NCBI RefSeq assembly: GCF_000719705.1
Contig: NZ_JOHO01000023.1
Coordinates: 62,001-126,000, forward strand
Direction: 5' to 3'
DNA length: 64,000 bases
From: Streptomyces sp. NRRL S-350
GTDB taxonomy: Bacteria > Actinomycetota > Actinomycetes > Streptomycetales > Streptomycetaceae
The translations under genes and the position numbers were made by a program. The notes beneath the pieces were generated by a model. The model made no database searches. It was given only the letters and a program-made list of their open reading frames with translations, and had not been told where the DNA came from. How positions within the stretch are numbered: position 1 is the first letter of the stretch; each line of letters begins with the position of its first letter. Below are positions 43,021-50,703 of the stretch, one piece after another.

Positions 43021-43890
43021 TCAGGCGGCGTGGGCGCCAGCGGCGGTGAAGCCTCGGTCGACGGCGCGGGTGGCGTAGTCGTGCGGGACGCCGACGTTGA
43101 CGGCGGCGTCGATGAGCTGCCGGGCGATGGTGTCGAGGCCGCAGGGGCCGGGGCATCGGGTGTGCTGGGCGGCGAGGAAGCGGGCGACGCCGAAGGCCTG
43201 CGATCCGGCGCCGTTCTCCGGGCAGTCCGCGATTTTGGCGAGGCCGCGTTGCAGCCCGGTGTGGATGTAGCGGTCGGTGTGGCGGCAGCCGCTGCCCACG
43301 GTGCGGGTCCAGGTCGGCGGGGGCGAAGAGGCCACCCGCGCCCGGCTCGGCGGCGGGGTGGTCTCTTCCTTCTCGACCAGGGCGCGGACGGCGTCGGGCA
43401 GCGGAGCCATGGTGCCGGTGCCGTAGCCGAGCCAACGGGCGTACGCCATAGTCGACTTGACGTCCACGCTGGGGCGGACACCGTTGGCGGAGGCCATGGC
43501 GCCCCGGTAGACCAAGTGTTCGCCCCGGGTGCTGGGCACGGTGAGCGTCGGGGGCAGGGCGGTGCGAGCCCAGGTGACGGCGTCGGCGTTGTCGAGGTCG
43601 ACCACGGTCAGGCCGGCGCCGCCCGGGTGGTAGGCCACCGCTTCGGCCTCCCGCCACGCTCGCAGCCACGGCGGGCTGGTCAGGACGGCGGGGTCGGTGG
43701 TGGCGGCGGCCCACGCGTGGCAGGGCGCCGGGCAGGTGCACGGCCCGGGGATCTTCATGTTCGGCCGGCCGCCGCAGGCGTTGTCCTTACAGGCCGGGCA
43801 GTTGCCGACCGGCCGTTTCCCGGCCCGCAGCGGCAGGACGGGAAGGCCCAGCCGGGCCAGTTCGAGGGCGAGTTGCAGGATGAGGTTCAC
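43021..43890 (-). CDS. Bifunctional DNA primase/polymerase (prim-pol)
   Basis: A 289-aa prim-pol-domain protein that would prime and extend DNA during AICE replication. The N-terminal helix LALELARLGLPVLPLRAGKRP leads into a cysteine-rich insertion (CPACKDNACGG...CTCPAPCHAW, a zinc-binding candidate). The catalytic LTVVDLDNADA (metal-binding Asp-x-Asp) and the GEHLVYRG His follow. The C-terminal PriCT-like part has CPGPCGLDTIARQLIDAAVNVGVPHDYA. The GTG start has GGAG six bases upstream. It overlaps the 92-aa gene upstream by 104 bases in another frame and precedes the DUF3631 gene by 79 bp. Confidence 0.88.
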   Translation of the reverse strand: MNLILQLALELARLGLPVLPLRAGKRPVGNCPACKDNACGGRPNMKIPGPCTCPAPCHAWAAATTDPAVLTSPPWLRAWREAEAVAYHPGGAGLTVVDLDNADAVTWARTALPPTLTVPSTRGEHLVYRGAMASANGVRPSVDVKSTMAYARWLGYGTGTMAPLPDAVRALVEKEETTPPPSRARVASSPPPTWTRTVGSGCRHTDRYIHTGLQRGLAKIADCPENGAGSQAFGVARFLAAQHTRCPGPCGLDTIARQLIDAAVNVGVPHDYATRAVDRGFTAAGAHAA

Positions 43891-44065
43891 GCCGGTCTCC
43901 AGACGTCGGCGGGGGCTGCTCGGCGGCGTGCTGTTCGGCGCAGACCTTGTGTGCGGGTCTGCGCTGCTCGTCGCGAAGCGGGGTGGGGCGACCGCACCAG
44001 TGGCAGGGGCGGGGGCCGGTGCGGTCGTAGTGGTGGGCGTCGCGCCAGTCCAGGACGGTCGCCAC
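43787..44065 (-). CDS. Small CxxC protein, 92 aa, overlapping prim-pol
   Basis: Not a named family. It opens MATVLDWRDAHHYDRTGPRPCHWCGRPTPLRDEQRRPAHKVCAEQH: a CxxC pair plus a later Cys and His give a single-zinc-knuckle pattern. The C-terminal 35 residues are Pro/Arg-rich and are translated from the 5' end of the prim-pol gene in another frame. The ATG lies ten bases after the methyltransferase stop. The N-terminal part looks like a real protein; the overlapped tail could be incidental. Confidence 0.55.
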   Translation of the reverse strand: MATVLDWRDAHHYDRTGPRPCHWCGRPTPLRDEQRRPAHKVCAEQHAAEQPPPTSGDRREPHPATRPRTGPAGPSRPAAAGRETAGRQLPGL

Positions 44066-44075
44066 GGCGGTGGTC

Positions 44076-44837
44076 CTACGCGGCCGTGGTGGCGGTGGCG
44101 CTGAGCTGGGCGGCGGCCTGTCGGCCGATCAGTTCGGTGTAGGCCGGGGGGATGGCCTCGGCGATCTCGCGGCGCACGGTTGTCCAGTGGATGCCCATGG
44201 CGTCCTGCCACTCGGGCACGCTGCCCTTGCCGCCGCCGCTGCCGTAGACCTGGAAGTACCGGCCCTGTTCGGGGCTGACATAGCGGCCGTGTCGGTAGCC
44301 GATGGTCAGACCCCGGTGCGGGACGTGCGGCTGCTGGTCGAGCAGCAGCCCGCCGCCGGCCTCGAAGTTGCGGTGCCTGAGCACCCGCAGGCCGAACATC
44401 TCCCCGCACAGCGTGAGGTCGACCCGCATGCGGCGGGAGGCGCGACCGGGCGGCTGCTCGATCACGTACGGGCGGCCCGTGGACTCCAGCGCGTCGCGGG
44501 TGGGGTCGAGCAGGTCCGCGTACCGGTCGCGGCGGGCGGCATTGGTCCCGGCGGTGAGCATGCAGTCGAACTGGCAGGGCGGCCCGGCGGAAATCAGGTC
44601 GAACCGGTGGCCGTGGGCGGCGATGGTCTCGACGGCGTCGCCCTGCAGGAACGGGAAGGGGTAGTTCGGCTGGTCGAGGATGTCGACGCCGACGACGTCG
44701 AACCCGGCCAGCCAGAACCCCATGCCGGCGCCGCCGATGTTGCAGTAGGCGTCCAGCACGGTCATGCCGTTCCACGGTCGCGCGGGCAGCCACTCCGCCG
44801 CCGGGCGCAGGGCGAGGGAGAGGCCCGGCGCGTTCAC
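44076..44837 (-). CDS. C5-cytosine-type DNA methyltransferase
   Basis: A 253-aa SAM-dependent methylase. Motif I is LDAYCNIGGAGMGFWLAGF, motif IV SAGPPCQFDC (catalytic Cys in PPC), motif VI-like YVIEQPPGR in place of ENV, and a GLRVLRHRNFEAG segment like motif VIII. It is short for a C5 enzyme, matching phage and AICE forms. The GTG start overlaps the stop of the 47-aa gene upstream (GTGA). No restriction nuclease gene is adjacent, so it is a solitary methylase, likely protecting incoming element DNA (inference). Confidence 0.8.
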   Translation of the reverse strand: MNAPGLSLALRPAAEWLPARPWNGMTVLDAYCNIGGAGMGFWLAGFDVVGVDILDQPNYPFPFLQGDAVETIAAHGHRFDLISAGPPCQFDCMLTAGTNAARRDRYADLLDPTRDALESTGRPYVIEQPPGRASRRMRVDLTLCGEMFGLRVLRHRNFEAGGGLLLDQQPHVPHRGLTIGYRHGRYVSPEQGRYFQVYGSGGGKGSVPEWQDAMGIHWTTVRREIAEAIPPAYTELIGRQAAAQLSATATTAA

Positions 44838-44977
44838 CGGGTACCGCCGATCAGGTCGGCGACGAGCGGGGCGAGGTGGGAATTGGCGTACTCGGCGAGG
44901 GCGCCGCATTCGTCGCAGTAGTGACCGGGGCAGCCCCAGTCGTCGCACTCGTCGCAGTAGGACACGGGGATCTCCAT
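44834..44977 (-). CDS. 47-aa double-CxxC zinc-knuckle protein
   Basis: Short gene reading MEIPVSYCDECDDWG... to ...VADLIGGTR. Two CDEC motifs spaced 13 residues apart, with an intervening CPGHYC, are a clear zinc-ribbon pattern. Its TGA overlaps the GTG of the methyltransferase gene, so the pair is coupled. Function unknown; possibly a DNA-binding or partner protein of the methylase. Confidence 0.7.
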   Translation of the reverse strand: MEIPVSYCDECDDWGCPGHYCDECGALAEYANSHLAPLVADLIGGTR

Positions 44978-44979
44978 GG

Positions 44980-45411
44980 TCAGCGGTTGCGGTTGGTGAC
45001 GTTGACGCTCACGTTCACGGCGCCCTGCCCGCCTCCTCCGCCGGAGCCGCGGGTTTTGGCGAGGCAGTAGGCGCCGGCGCCGATGGCGGCGAGTCCGCCG
45101 AGGCTGCTGCCGGCTGCGGCGACGGCCTGGAGGGCGTAGCCGATGCCGAGTCCGGCGGCGCCGAGGCCGATGCCGCCGGCGGCGAGGCGGGCGGGCCAGG
45201 GGTCGCGGGCGGGCGGCGCGGCCGGGGCGGAGGCCGGGATGACGACGGTGGGCTGGTGCGGGATCGGCGGGTGGGCGTAGACGGGGGCGGGCTGCGGGGC
45301 GGCGGGCTGGTAGAGGGCGGGCGCGTTCGTGAGGGGGGCGGTGGCGTACAGGGGTTGGCCCTCGGCGGTGTAGAGCACCGGGGCGGGCTGCGGGTACGGG
45401 TTGTGGTCCAC
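44980..45411 (-). CDS. Proline-rich membrane protein, 143 aa
   Basis: Not recognised. The N-terminal 70 residues are Pro/Ala/Tyr-rich (PYPQPAPVLYTAEGQPLYATAPL). A Gly/Ala-rich hydrophobic section (LAAGGIGLGAAGLGIGYALQAVAAAGSSLGGLAAIGAGAYCLA, about 80-122) should span the membrane. A Gly-rich C-terminus ends AVNVSVNVTNRNR. The GTG start has AGGAG upstream. Proteins of this kind recur in Streptomyces mobile elements and may help spread or mating-pair contact; that is inference from location. Confidence 0.7.
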   Translation of the reverse strand: MDHNPYPQPAPVLYTAEGQPLYATAPLTNAPALYQPAAPQPAPVYAHPPIPHQPTVVIPASAPAAPPARDPWPARLAAGGIGLGAAGLGIGYALQAVAAAGSSLGGLAAIGAGAYCLAKTRGSGGGGGQGAVNVSVNVTNRNR

Positions 45412-45447
45412 GGTGCTCTCCTGTCGGGGCTGTTGCGGGGGTGGTGG

Positions 45448-45636
45448 TCAGTGGCCGGAGACGATCCGGGTGACGGCGGCGAGGAAGTTGTTCACGGGGT
45501 CGGCCATGCCGGTGGAGGCGAGCGTGAAGCCGCTCAGCCAGAGCACGACGGCCGTGGGCAGGGAGACGCGCCGTCCACGGATGAGGACGGCGGAGAGGAT
45601 CGCGAAGACGACGGTGACGCTGAGCGAGACGATCAC
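45448..45636 (-). CDS. Small membrane protein, 62 aa (Spd-like)
   Basis: Two hydrophobic segments (VSLSVTVVFAILSAVLI and PTAVVLWLSGFTLASTG) joined by RGRRV, with a short C-terminal tail. The GTG start has GGAAGGG about eight bases upstream. It lies downstream of the tra gene in the same orientation, where small Spd proteins that aid intramycelial spread are typically found. A role is suggested by context only. Confidence 0.7.
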   Translation of the reverse strand: MIVSLSVTVVFAILSAVLIRGRRVSLPTAVVLWLSGFTLASTGMADPVNNFLAAVTRIVSGH

Positions 45637-45709
45637 GGCGAGACCCTTCCGATGGGTGCTGTGCGGGTGCGGAGCGGCCCGCCCGAAGCGGGTCCGGGCG
45701 GGCCGTGGC

Positions 45710-45862
45710 GCCTGTTGCGTGCCTGTAGTGCGCGCCTGTCTGTCGCCTGTTGCCTGTCGCCTGTCTGTAGCCTGTAGCCCCGCAGGTCAGAGGGGGGATG
45801 ACAGGTCTTCGGCCGGCGCCGTACCGCCCTTTCGCGGCGGGCGCGACAGGCGACAGACAGGC
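45710..45862. repeat. GCCTGT repeat array downstream of tra, candidate clt
   Basis: Seven GCCTGT copies at 45710, 45721, 45734, 45745, 45752, 45759 and 45770. An inverted block ACAGGC occurs at 45846 and 45857. A perfect 17-bp inverted repeat pairs 45734-45750 with 45846-45862. It lies just downstream of the tra stop codon at 45870, overlapping the FtsK gene's 3' gap. Streptomyces conjugation loci (clt) bound by TraB are short direct repeats near tra, so this is the best candidate in the element. Confidence 0.6.
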
Positions 45863-45869
45863 CGGTTCG

Positions 45870-47978
45870 TCAGGCGTCGGCGGGCGGCTCGGGCAGGTAC
45901 TGGCGGTGGACGTAACGGGCCTTGCTGCCCTCGCCGACGCGGGCCACTTCGCCGCTCTCGGCCCAGGACTTGAGCCACCCGACGATGGTCGGCCGGGTGG
46001 TCCCGAACTCGGGCTTGAGGATCTTCTCCATGGCGCTGGCGCCGGTGCCCTCGGGCCCGGCCTTGATCAGGAGCATGAGCGCGGCCTCGCGGGCACCGGG
46101 CTCCGGCGCCTTGTCTTCGCGGCCGGTGGACCAGGTGGACGGGTCGGCCCAGTCGGTGCCGGCTGGGGCGGGGCCGGGCTCGGGCGCGGCGGGCAGCAGC
46201 CAGATCGACTCCAGGTCGTCCGGGTCGACGGGCTTGTCCCATCCGGCGGTGGCCTTCCATCCACCGGCCGGAGCGGCGCCGGCGGTCGGGGCGGTGGGCG
46301 CGGGGCCGGACGCGGCGTTCGTCGCGGCGGGGGCGCCGGCGGTCACGGGCGCGGTGGCCCAGAGGTGGCCGCAGCGGTCCATGGTCCAACGGTCGGTGTA
46401 GTCGGCGCCCGCGGCTTCGAGGGAGGGGGCGTCGAGGGCGGGGCGGCGGTGGGAGGTGAGCGCGCTGATCTCCTCGATCATGTCGGGGGTGATGCGCGGC
46501 TGTCGGGCCTTGGCGGGCTGCTTGCCCTCGGTGCCGACCAGCACCGACCCCGGGCCGGAGAACGAGTCCTCGGCCCGCAGTGCGCGCCACCCGAAGAGGT
46601 GCCCGAGTTCGGAGTCTTCGAGAGCGCCGGTGGCGAGGCGGTTGGAGGCCATCTTGCGTACGAGCGGGTCGGGCATGACGTCCTGGGTGACGCGCAGGAC
46701 GGACAGGACCGCGCGGATCGCCATGGCGCGGGCGATGCGCACGACTTCGGAGATCCCGGCGAGGACGGCGCGGGCCTCACGGGTGGCGGCGGCTTCGGCG
46801 CCCTCGTCGGTGATGATGACGATCTCGGGGATGGTGGGGGAGACGGGGAGCTTGTCGTCGTTGGCGTCGCGCATCGCGTCCTGGTAGGCGACCTTGCGGG
46901 ACTTGGCGATGCGCACGGCGGCGGCGAGCATGCGCTTGGCCTCGTCCACGGTGGAGGCGACCCAGTCCACGCCCGGGACAGGGATGTCGGCGTTCGCCCA
47001 GCGGGAGCCTTCGCGGCCGATCTGGGCGTCGCGCCAGGCGTTGAGCCAGGGCAGGCCGATGGAGCCGCCGTTGAGGTCGATCACCCACACGAGCACGTCG
47101 TTCGTCTGGTTCAGCCGGGCGATCAGGGTGTGGAGCCAGTTGGTCTTGCCGGTGCCGGTGGGGCCGGTGACGATCGTGGAGGCCTGCCGCAGGTCCATCT
47201 CGGCCCGGGCGCCGTCGGACAGCAGCGCGACCGGGATGGGGTTGTTGACGGTGGTGGTCTCCTCGATCTCCTCGACGGGGAAGAGGAGTTGGTCGGTGAG
47301 GACCTTGGTGGTGACCTGGATGAGCACGCGGCGCCGGGAGATGCCGGGCATGACCTGCAGGCCGCAGCCGTCGGGCAGGTCGAGGTCGGAGCCGAGGGCT
47401 TCGGCGCGGTCGGCGATGGCGCGGCGGGTGGTGCCGCCCTCGGGGAGTTCGAGTTCGAGGGTGTAGCCGGCGCCGGAGGGCCAGTGCTCGATGCCGAGGA
47501 CGGTGACCTCGACCGAGCAGACGCGGCGGATGCGGTCGGTCCAGTCGGCGGCGAGCTGGCGGCGGCCGCCGATCAGCAGCAGGTGCGCGCGTTTGGCCTG
47601 CTCGACCTCCTCGTGTGCGGCGAACGCGGCGCCGAGGGTGCCGGCGGCGATTCCGGCGACGGCCAGCGACCCCAGCTCGGGCCACTGCCACGGGCCGCCG
47701 TGGGCGAGCGCCCAGGACGACCAGCCGCCGGCGGCCATCCAGCACGTGCCCCGGAACGCGAGCGTCGCCCCGGTCAGGCGCTTGCGCAGGCCCGCGCCGA
47801 TGGTGCTGAGGGCTCCGGCGGCGCCGGCGGCGAGCGCCCATCCGGCGGGCATGCCGGTGGCATGGCCGATCGCGGTCGTGGACAGGGCGCCTGCGGTGGC
47901 GTTGAGGGTGCCGGTCAGCAGGCCGTGCCCGGCGCTCCAGTCCAGGCGCGGCACGGTGTTCTTGGTGTTCTTGGTCAT
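45870..47978 (-). CDS. tra: FtsK/SpoIIIE-type DNA translocase, conjugal transfer protein (Tra)
   Basis: A 702-aa motor that moves double-stranded element DNA between hyphae. Several N-terminal hydrophobic helices (about 40-125) are followed by a motor domain with Walker A GPTGTGKTN (272-280), Walker B EIVIITDEGAEA, and IRAVLSVLRVTQDV. The C-terminal part has a winged-helix-like region (TGASAMEKILKPEFGTTRPTIVGWLKSWAESGEVARVG) that would recognise transfer repeats. The start MTKNTKNTV has GGAG upstream. The order Spd–tra–Spd matches other AICEs. Confidence 0.92.
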   Translation of the reverse strand: MTKNTKNTVPRLDWSAGHGLLTGTLNATAGALSTTAIGHATGMPAGWALAAGAAGALSTIGAGLRKRLTGATLAFRGTCWMAAGGWSSWALAHGGPWQWPELGSLAVAGIAAGTLGAAFAAHEEVEQAKRAHLLLIGGRRQLAADWTDRIRRVCSVEVTVLGIEHWPSGAGYTLELELPEGGTTRRAIADRAEALGSDLDLPDGCGLQVMPGISRRRVLIQVTTKVLTDQLLFPVEEIEETTTVNNPIPVALLSDGARAEMDLRQASTIVTGPTGTGKTNWLHTLIARLNQTNDVLVWVIDLNGGSIGLPWLNAWRDAQIGREGSRWANADIPVPGVDWVASTVDEAKRMLAAAVRIAKSRKVAYQDAMRDANDDKLPVSPTIPEIVIITDEGAEAAATREARAVLAGISEVVRIARAMAIRAVLSVLRVTQDVMPDPLVRKMASNRLATGALEDSELGHLFGWRALRAEDSFSGPGSVLVGTEGKQPAKARQPRITPDMIEEISALTSHRRPALDAPSLEAAGADYTDRWTMDRCGHLWATAPVTAGAPAATNAASGPAPTAPTAGAAPAGGWKATAGWDKPVDPDDLESIWLLPAAPEPGPAPAGTDWADPSTWSTGREDKAPEPGAREAALMLLIKAGPEGTGASAMEKILKPEFGTTRPTIVGWLKSWAESGEVARVGEGSKARYVHRQYLPEPPADA

Positions 47979-48075
47979 GGTGGCGGTCTCCAGCCGGAAA
48001 GGGGGCCGGGCCGTCCACAGGGTGTGGACGGCCCGGCTGGGGGTGTGGGTGCTGGGGAGGCGACGGAGGGTCAGG

Positions 48076-49764
48076 TCAGACGTTCCACTTCCGCTCGGCC
48101 TCCAGGCCGTTGCGCGGGTTCTCATGGCGCTCCAGGTCCTCGGCGTGGGCCTGGCGGAAGGTCGGCGCGACCTCCTCCAGGGCCTGCACGACGCGGCCCA
48201 TGGCCTGGTAGCCCTGGCTGATCTCCTCGACCACGACCGGGTCCAGCGGCAGCTGCTCGGACGCCTTCTCGGCGAGGACCCGCAGAACCTCCTGGAGGGT
48301 GCCGTAGGCGGTGGGCAGCTCGTCGGCGAACGCCCCGAACTCGACCATGGTCTCGGGGTCGAAGGTGGTCGCGGCCTGGAGGAGGACGTCGGCGGCGGAG
48401 GTGAGGCTGAACGTGGCGGCGGTGCCGTCGATGGGCGTGGTCACGGGGTTCTCCTTCACGGTGGGCTTGCCGAGGGTGATCGGTTCGACGGTGGGGGTGG
48501 TGTCGGGGCGGCACGGGCGGCCGAAGAGGCTCCACTCGACGGGGCCGTCGGTGGCGGCCGGGGTCGGGGCGGGGCGGCCGGGGATGTTGACGGTCTCGGC
48601 CGGGACCGGCACACCCGCAACTCCGGGGGCGGGGTCGGCGGCGGGGTCGTCGCGGCCGAGGATCGCGGCGTTCCGGGCGTCGCGGACGGCGCGGGCGCGT
48701 TCGGCCATCCGCCGCCAGACGTTCCGCATGTGGCCGGCCACGCGGCCCTTGTGGCGCCAGTTGCCGACCAGGGTGGAGCCGAGGCCGACGAGGCCGGTCG
48801 CGAGCGCGGCGCCGCCCATCCGGGCCTGGTGGCGCATGGCGGAGCGCTTCAGGGCCTTGGCCTGCACCGGGGTGATCTGACCCCGTCCGGCGGCGGGGCT
48901 CTTCGGGCGGGCCCCGGCGCCGGTGGCCGGGTCGATCCCGGCGGCTTGGAGGGCCTTGGCCTGGCCCTTGGCGACGCGGCGGGCGGTGCGCTCGGCGACC
49001 CGGGCCAGACGCTGGTCGCGCGCCGCGGCCCGCTGCTCGACCCGGCCGCCCGGGCCCCGGTCCTGGAGGCCGGGCAGACGGGAGGCTGCCTTGGCGAGGG
49101 TGTGGACGGCGGCGGACGGCCGGTACCGGCTGGCACCCCGACCGGCCGGGGTGGGTCGACCGGCCTGCCCGGGGATGCTGCCGGACCCGGCGGTGTGGCT
49201 GCGGGTGCCGTGGTGAGCGGCGGGGGGCATGGTTCCGGCCGTTCGCGGCATGCCGGCTCCCTTCGGGGCTGCGGTGTGGTGGGGGGAAACGGCCGAAGCG
49301 GCCCGGTGCCCGGCCGGGCTCGGGCCGGAGCGGGACGCCGCGCCGGGGGTGGTCGCGGAACGGCCCTGCTGCGAGCCGTAGTTGGGACCGGCGGAGCGGG
49401 TGGCGGCGCGGGCGGGCGGGGTGAAGAGGCCACCCCCGCCCGCCGTGCGGTGGGCGCCGCCCGCGCGGTGGGCGGGGAGGCGGGGGCTGGTGGTGTGGCG
49501 GGTGCGGGCCTTGCGGGCCAGGCCCCCGAGGGCGGCGGCACCTGCGGCGGCACCGACTACGGCGACGGCGGCGGGCCCGCCGAGGGAGGCAACGCCGGCT
49601 CCGACGGTTCCGAGGGCGTTGGCGACGGCCACCGCCAGCGGGACACCCGGCATTGCGCCCGAGGGCGGCGCGGCGGGCGGGGGTGGGGTCTTCGGTTCGG
49701 GCGGTGGCTGGTTCTGGGGTGCGGGCATGACCTCGACCAGCGTCGAGGCGACCGATTCGGACAT
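48076..49764 (-). CDS. Large Spd-like transfer-associated protein, 562 aa
   Basis: Opens MSESVASTLVEVMPAPQNQPPPEPK; a Pro-rich stretch is followed by one or two hydrophobic segments (PLAVAVANALGTVGAGVASLGGPAAVAVVGAAAGAAAL, about 45-85). Then comes a long Arg/Ala/Gly-rich basic region (about 90-330) and a second hydrophobic segment (MGGAALATGLVGLGSTLVG). The C-terminal domain from about 430 is compact (FSLTSAADVLLQAATTFDPETMVEFGAFADELPTAYGTLQEVLRVLAEKA). It is upstream of tra in the same operon (97-bp gap). The C-terminal domain resembles a four-helix bundle. Role in transfer/spread is inferred. Confidence 0.72.
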   Translation of the reverse strand: MSESVASTLVEVMPAPQNQPPPEPKTPPPPAAPPSGAMPGVPLAVAVANALGTVGAGVASLGGPAAVAVVGAAAGAAALGGLARKARTRHTTSPRLPAHRAGGAHRTAGGGGLFTPPARAATRSAGPNYGSQQGRSATTPGAASRSGPSPAGHRAASAVSPHHTAAPKGAGMPRTAGTMPPAAHHGTRSHTAGSGSIPGQAGRPTPAGRGASRYRPSAAVHTLAKAASRLPGLQDRGPGGRVEQRAAARDQRLARVAERTARRVAKGQAKALQAAGIDPATGAGARPKSPAAGRGQITPVQAKALKRSAMRHQARMGGAALATGLVGLGSTLVGNWRHKGRVAGHMRNVWRRMAERARAVRDARNAAILGRDDPAADPAPGVAGVPVPAETVNIPGRPAPTPAATDGPVEWSLFGRPCRPDTTPTVEPITLGKPTVKENPVTTPIDGTAATFSLTSAADVLLQAATTFDPETMVEFGAFADELPTAYGTLQEVLRVLAEKASEQLPLDPVVVEEISQGYQAMGRVVQALEEVAPTFRQAHAEDLERHENPRNGLEAERKWNV

Positions 49765-49855
49765 GATGAGCGCTCCGGTTCTCTGTGGAGGACGGAGGGC
49801 CCGGAACCGCCGACAGCTTGCAGGCGAGGCGGCGGTTCCGGGTTGTTTCGGCTGG

Positions 49856-50101
49856 TCAGAGCCGGTTCGGCTCCAGCGAGAAGAACAGGACGCAGGCGTC
49901 GGCCATCTCCGGGCGCTGCTGGTTGAGCCAGGCCCGGATGTCCCGGTAGGCGTCCTCGCGGGTGGCACCCGGCTTCGCCGTATAGGTGCCGTTCGAGGTG
50001 AACGTGGCGAGGCCATTGCCGACGGGGCGCTGCAGCGTCATCAGCCAAGCGTGCGTGGGCTCGACGGACACCGGGTGGAGAACGGCGGTGGGAACGGACA
50101 T
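49856..50101 (-). CDS. Small hypothetical AICE protein, 81 aa
   Basis: Reads MSVPTAVLHPVSVEP... with a beta-rich first half and a helical second half (REDAYRDIRAWLNQQRPEMADACVLFFSLEPNRL). No cysteine pair or membrane span. GAAAGG lies before the ATG. It lies between the Spd-like gene and the RapZ-like gene and belongs to the same operon. Unknown function; similar short proteins are frequent in AICEs. Confidence 0.65.
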   Translation of the reverse strand: MSVPTAVLHPVSVEPTHAWLMTLQRPVGNGLATFTSNGTYTAKPGATREDAYRDIRAWLNQQRPEMADACVLFFSLEPNRL

Positions 50102-50122
50102 GTACGGCTGCCTTTCTCGTGG

Positions 50123-50509
50123 TCAGCGGTCGATCACGGGCTTGTCGAGGTCGCGGTGGGTGAGGTGGACGGTCATGCCGGTCTTGCCGAGGCGGGCGGC
50201 GAGCACGCTCGCGACGGTGGCGGCGCGGTGCCTGCCGCCCGCACAGCCGACCGCGATGGTCAGCGGGGCCCCGCTCGGACCGGCGTCGTAGGCGTCGGCC
50301 AGCAGCGCGGCGGCGGTGATCAACTCCCGAATGCCGGGAGTGGCAAGCACGGCCCGCCGGACGGGCAGGTCGCGGGCGCTCTGGTGCCGCAGGGCCGGGT
50401 CGACGTGCGGGTCACGGAAGTGGCGACGCAGGTCGAGGGTCAGGTGCGCATCGGGCGGGGCGGCGTGCAGGTAGCCGAACGAGACGACGTCGATGCAGGT
50501 CAGGGGCAT
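50123..50509 (-). CDS. Stand-alone RapZ C-terminal-like protein, 128 aa
   Basis: Resembles the C-terminal half of RapZ/YvcJ, the GlmZ/GlmY adapter or nucleotide-binding protein. It keeps FGYLHAAPPDAHLTLDLRRHFRDPHVDPALRHQSARD near the start, corresponding to the RapZ FGFKYG...DVRFLPNP...LR...G.D region, and the signature TIAVGCAGGRHRAATVASVLA (84-104, family GCTGGxHRSV), ending with VHLTHRDLDK. The P-loop half of RapZ is absent. The chromosomal RapZ of actinomycetes lies in the whiA cluster, not here. Its role in a mobile element is unknown; RNA or metabolite sensing is possible. Confidence 0.75.
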   Translation of the reverse strand: MPLTCIDVVSFGYLHAAPPDAHLTLDLRRHFRDPHVDPALRHQSARDLPVRRAVLATPGIRELITAAALLADAYDAGPSGAPLTIAVGCAGGRHRAATVASVLAARLGKTGMTVHLTHRDLDKPVIDR

Positions 50510-50545
50510 GCCACTGCCTCCGTGTGCGGTGAATGGGATGGGGGA

Positions 50546-50686
50546 TCAGATCTCGTCGCAGCGCAGCTGGTAGCACTCGCTGCAGAGCGGGATGATCCAC
50601 TCCTCACCGTTGATCTCCAGCGAGAACGGGTCCGCGACGCACTCGACGTCCGGCGTGCTCTCGCCGCAGAAGTAGCAGCTGTCCAT
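50546..50686 (-). CDS. 46-aa CxxC zinc-knuckle protein
   Basis: Reads MDSCYFCGESTPDVE... to ...QLRCDEI. Two CxxC pairs (CYFC and CSEC) about 31 residues apart, with a late Cys, indicate a zinc ribbon. AAGGAG ten bases before the ATG is a strong ribosome site. Upstream in-frame sequence is the shadow of the neighbouring gene. Similar tiny zinc proteins occur at 44834 and 50704 in the same element. Confidence 0.7.
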   Translation of the reverse strand: MDSCYFCGESTPDVECVADPFSLEINGEEWIIPLCSECYQLRCDEI

Positions 50687-50703
50687 GGCGGACTCCTTCG
50701 GGT

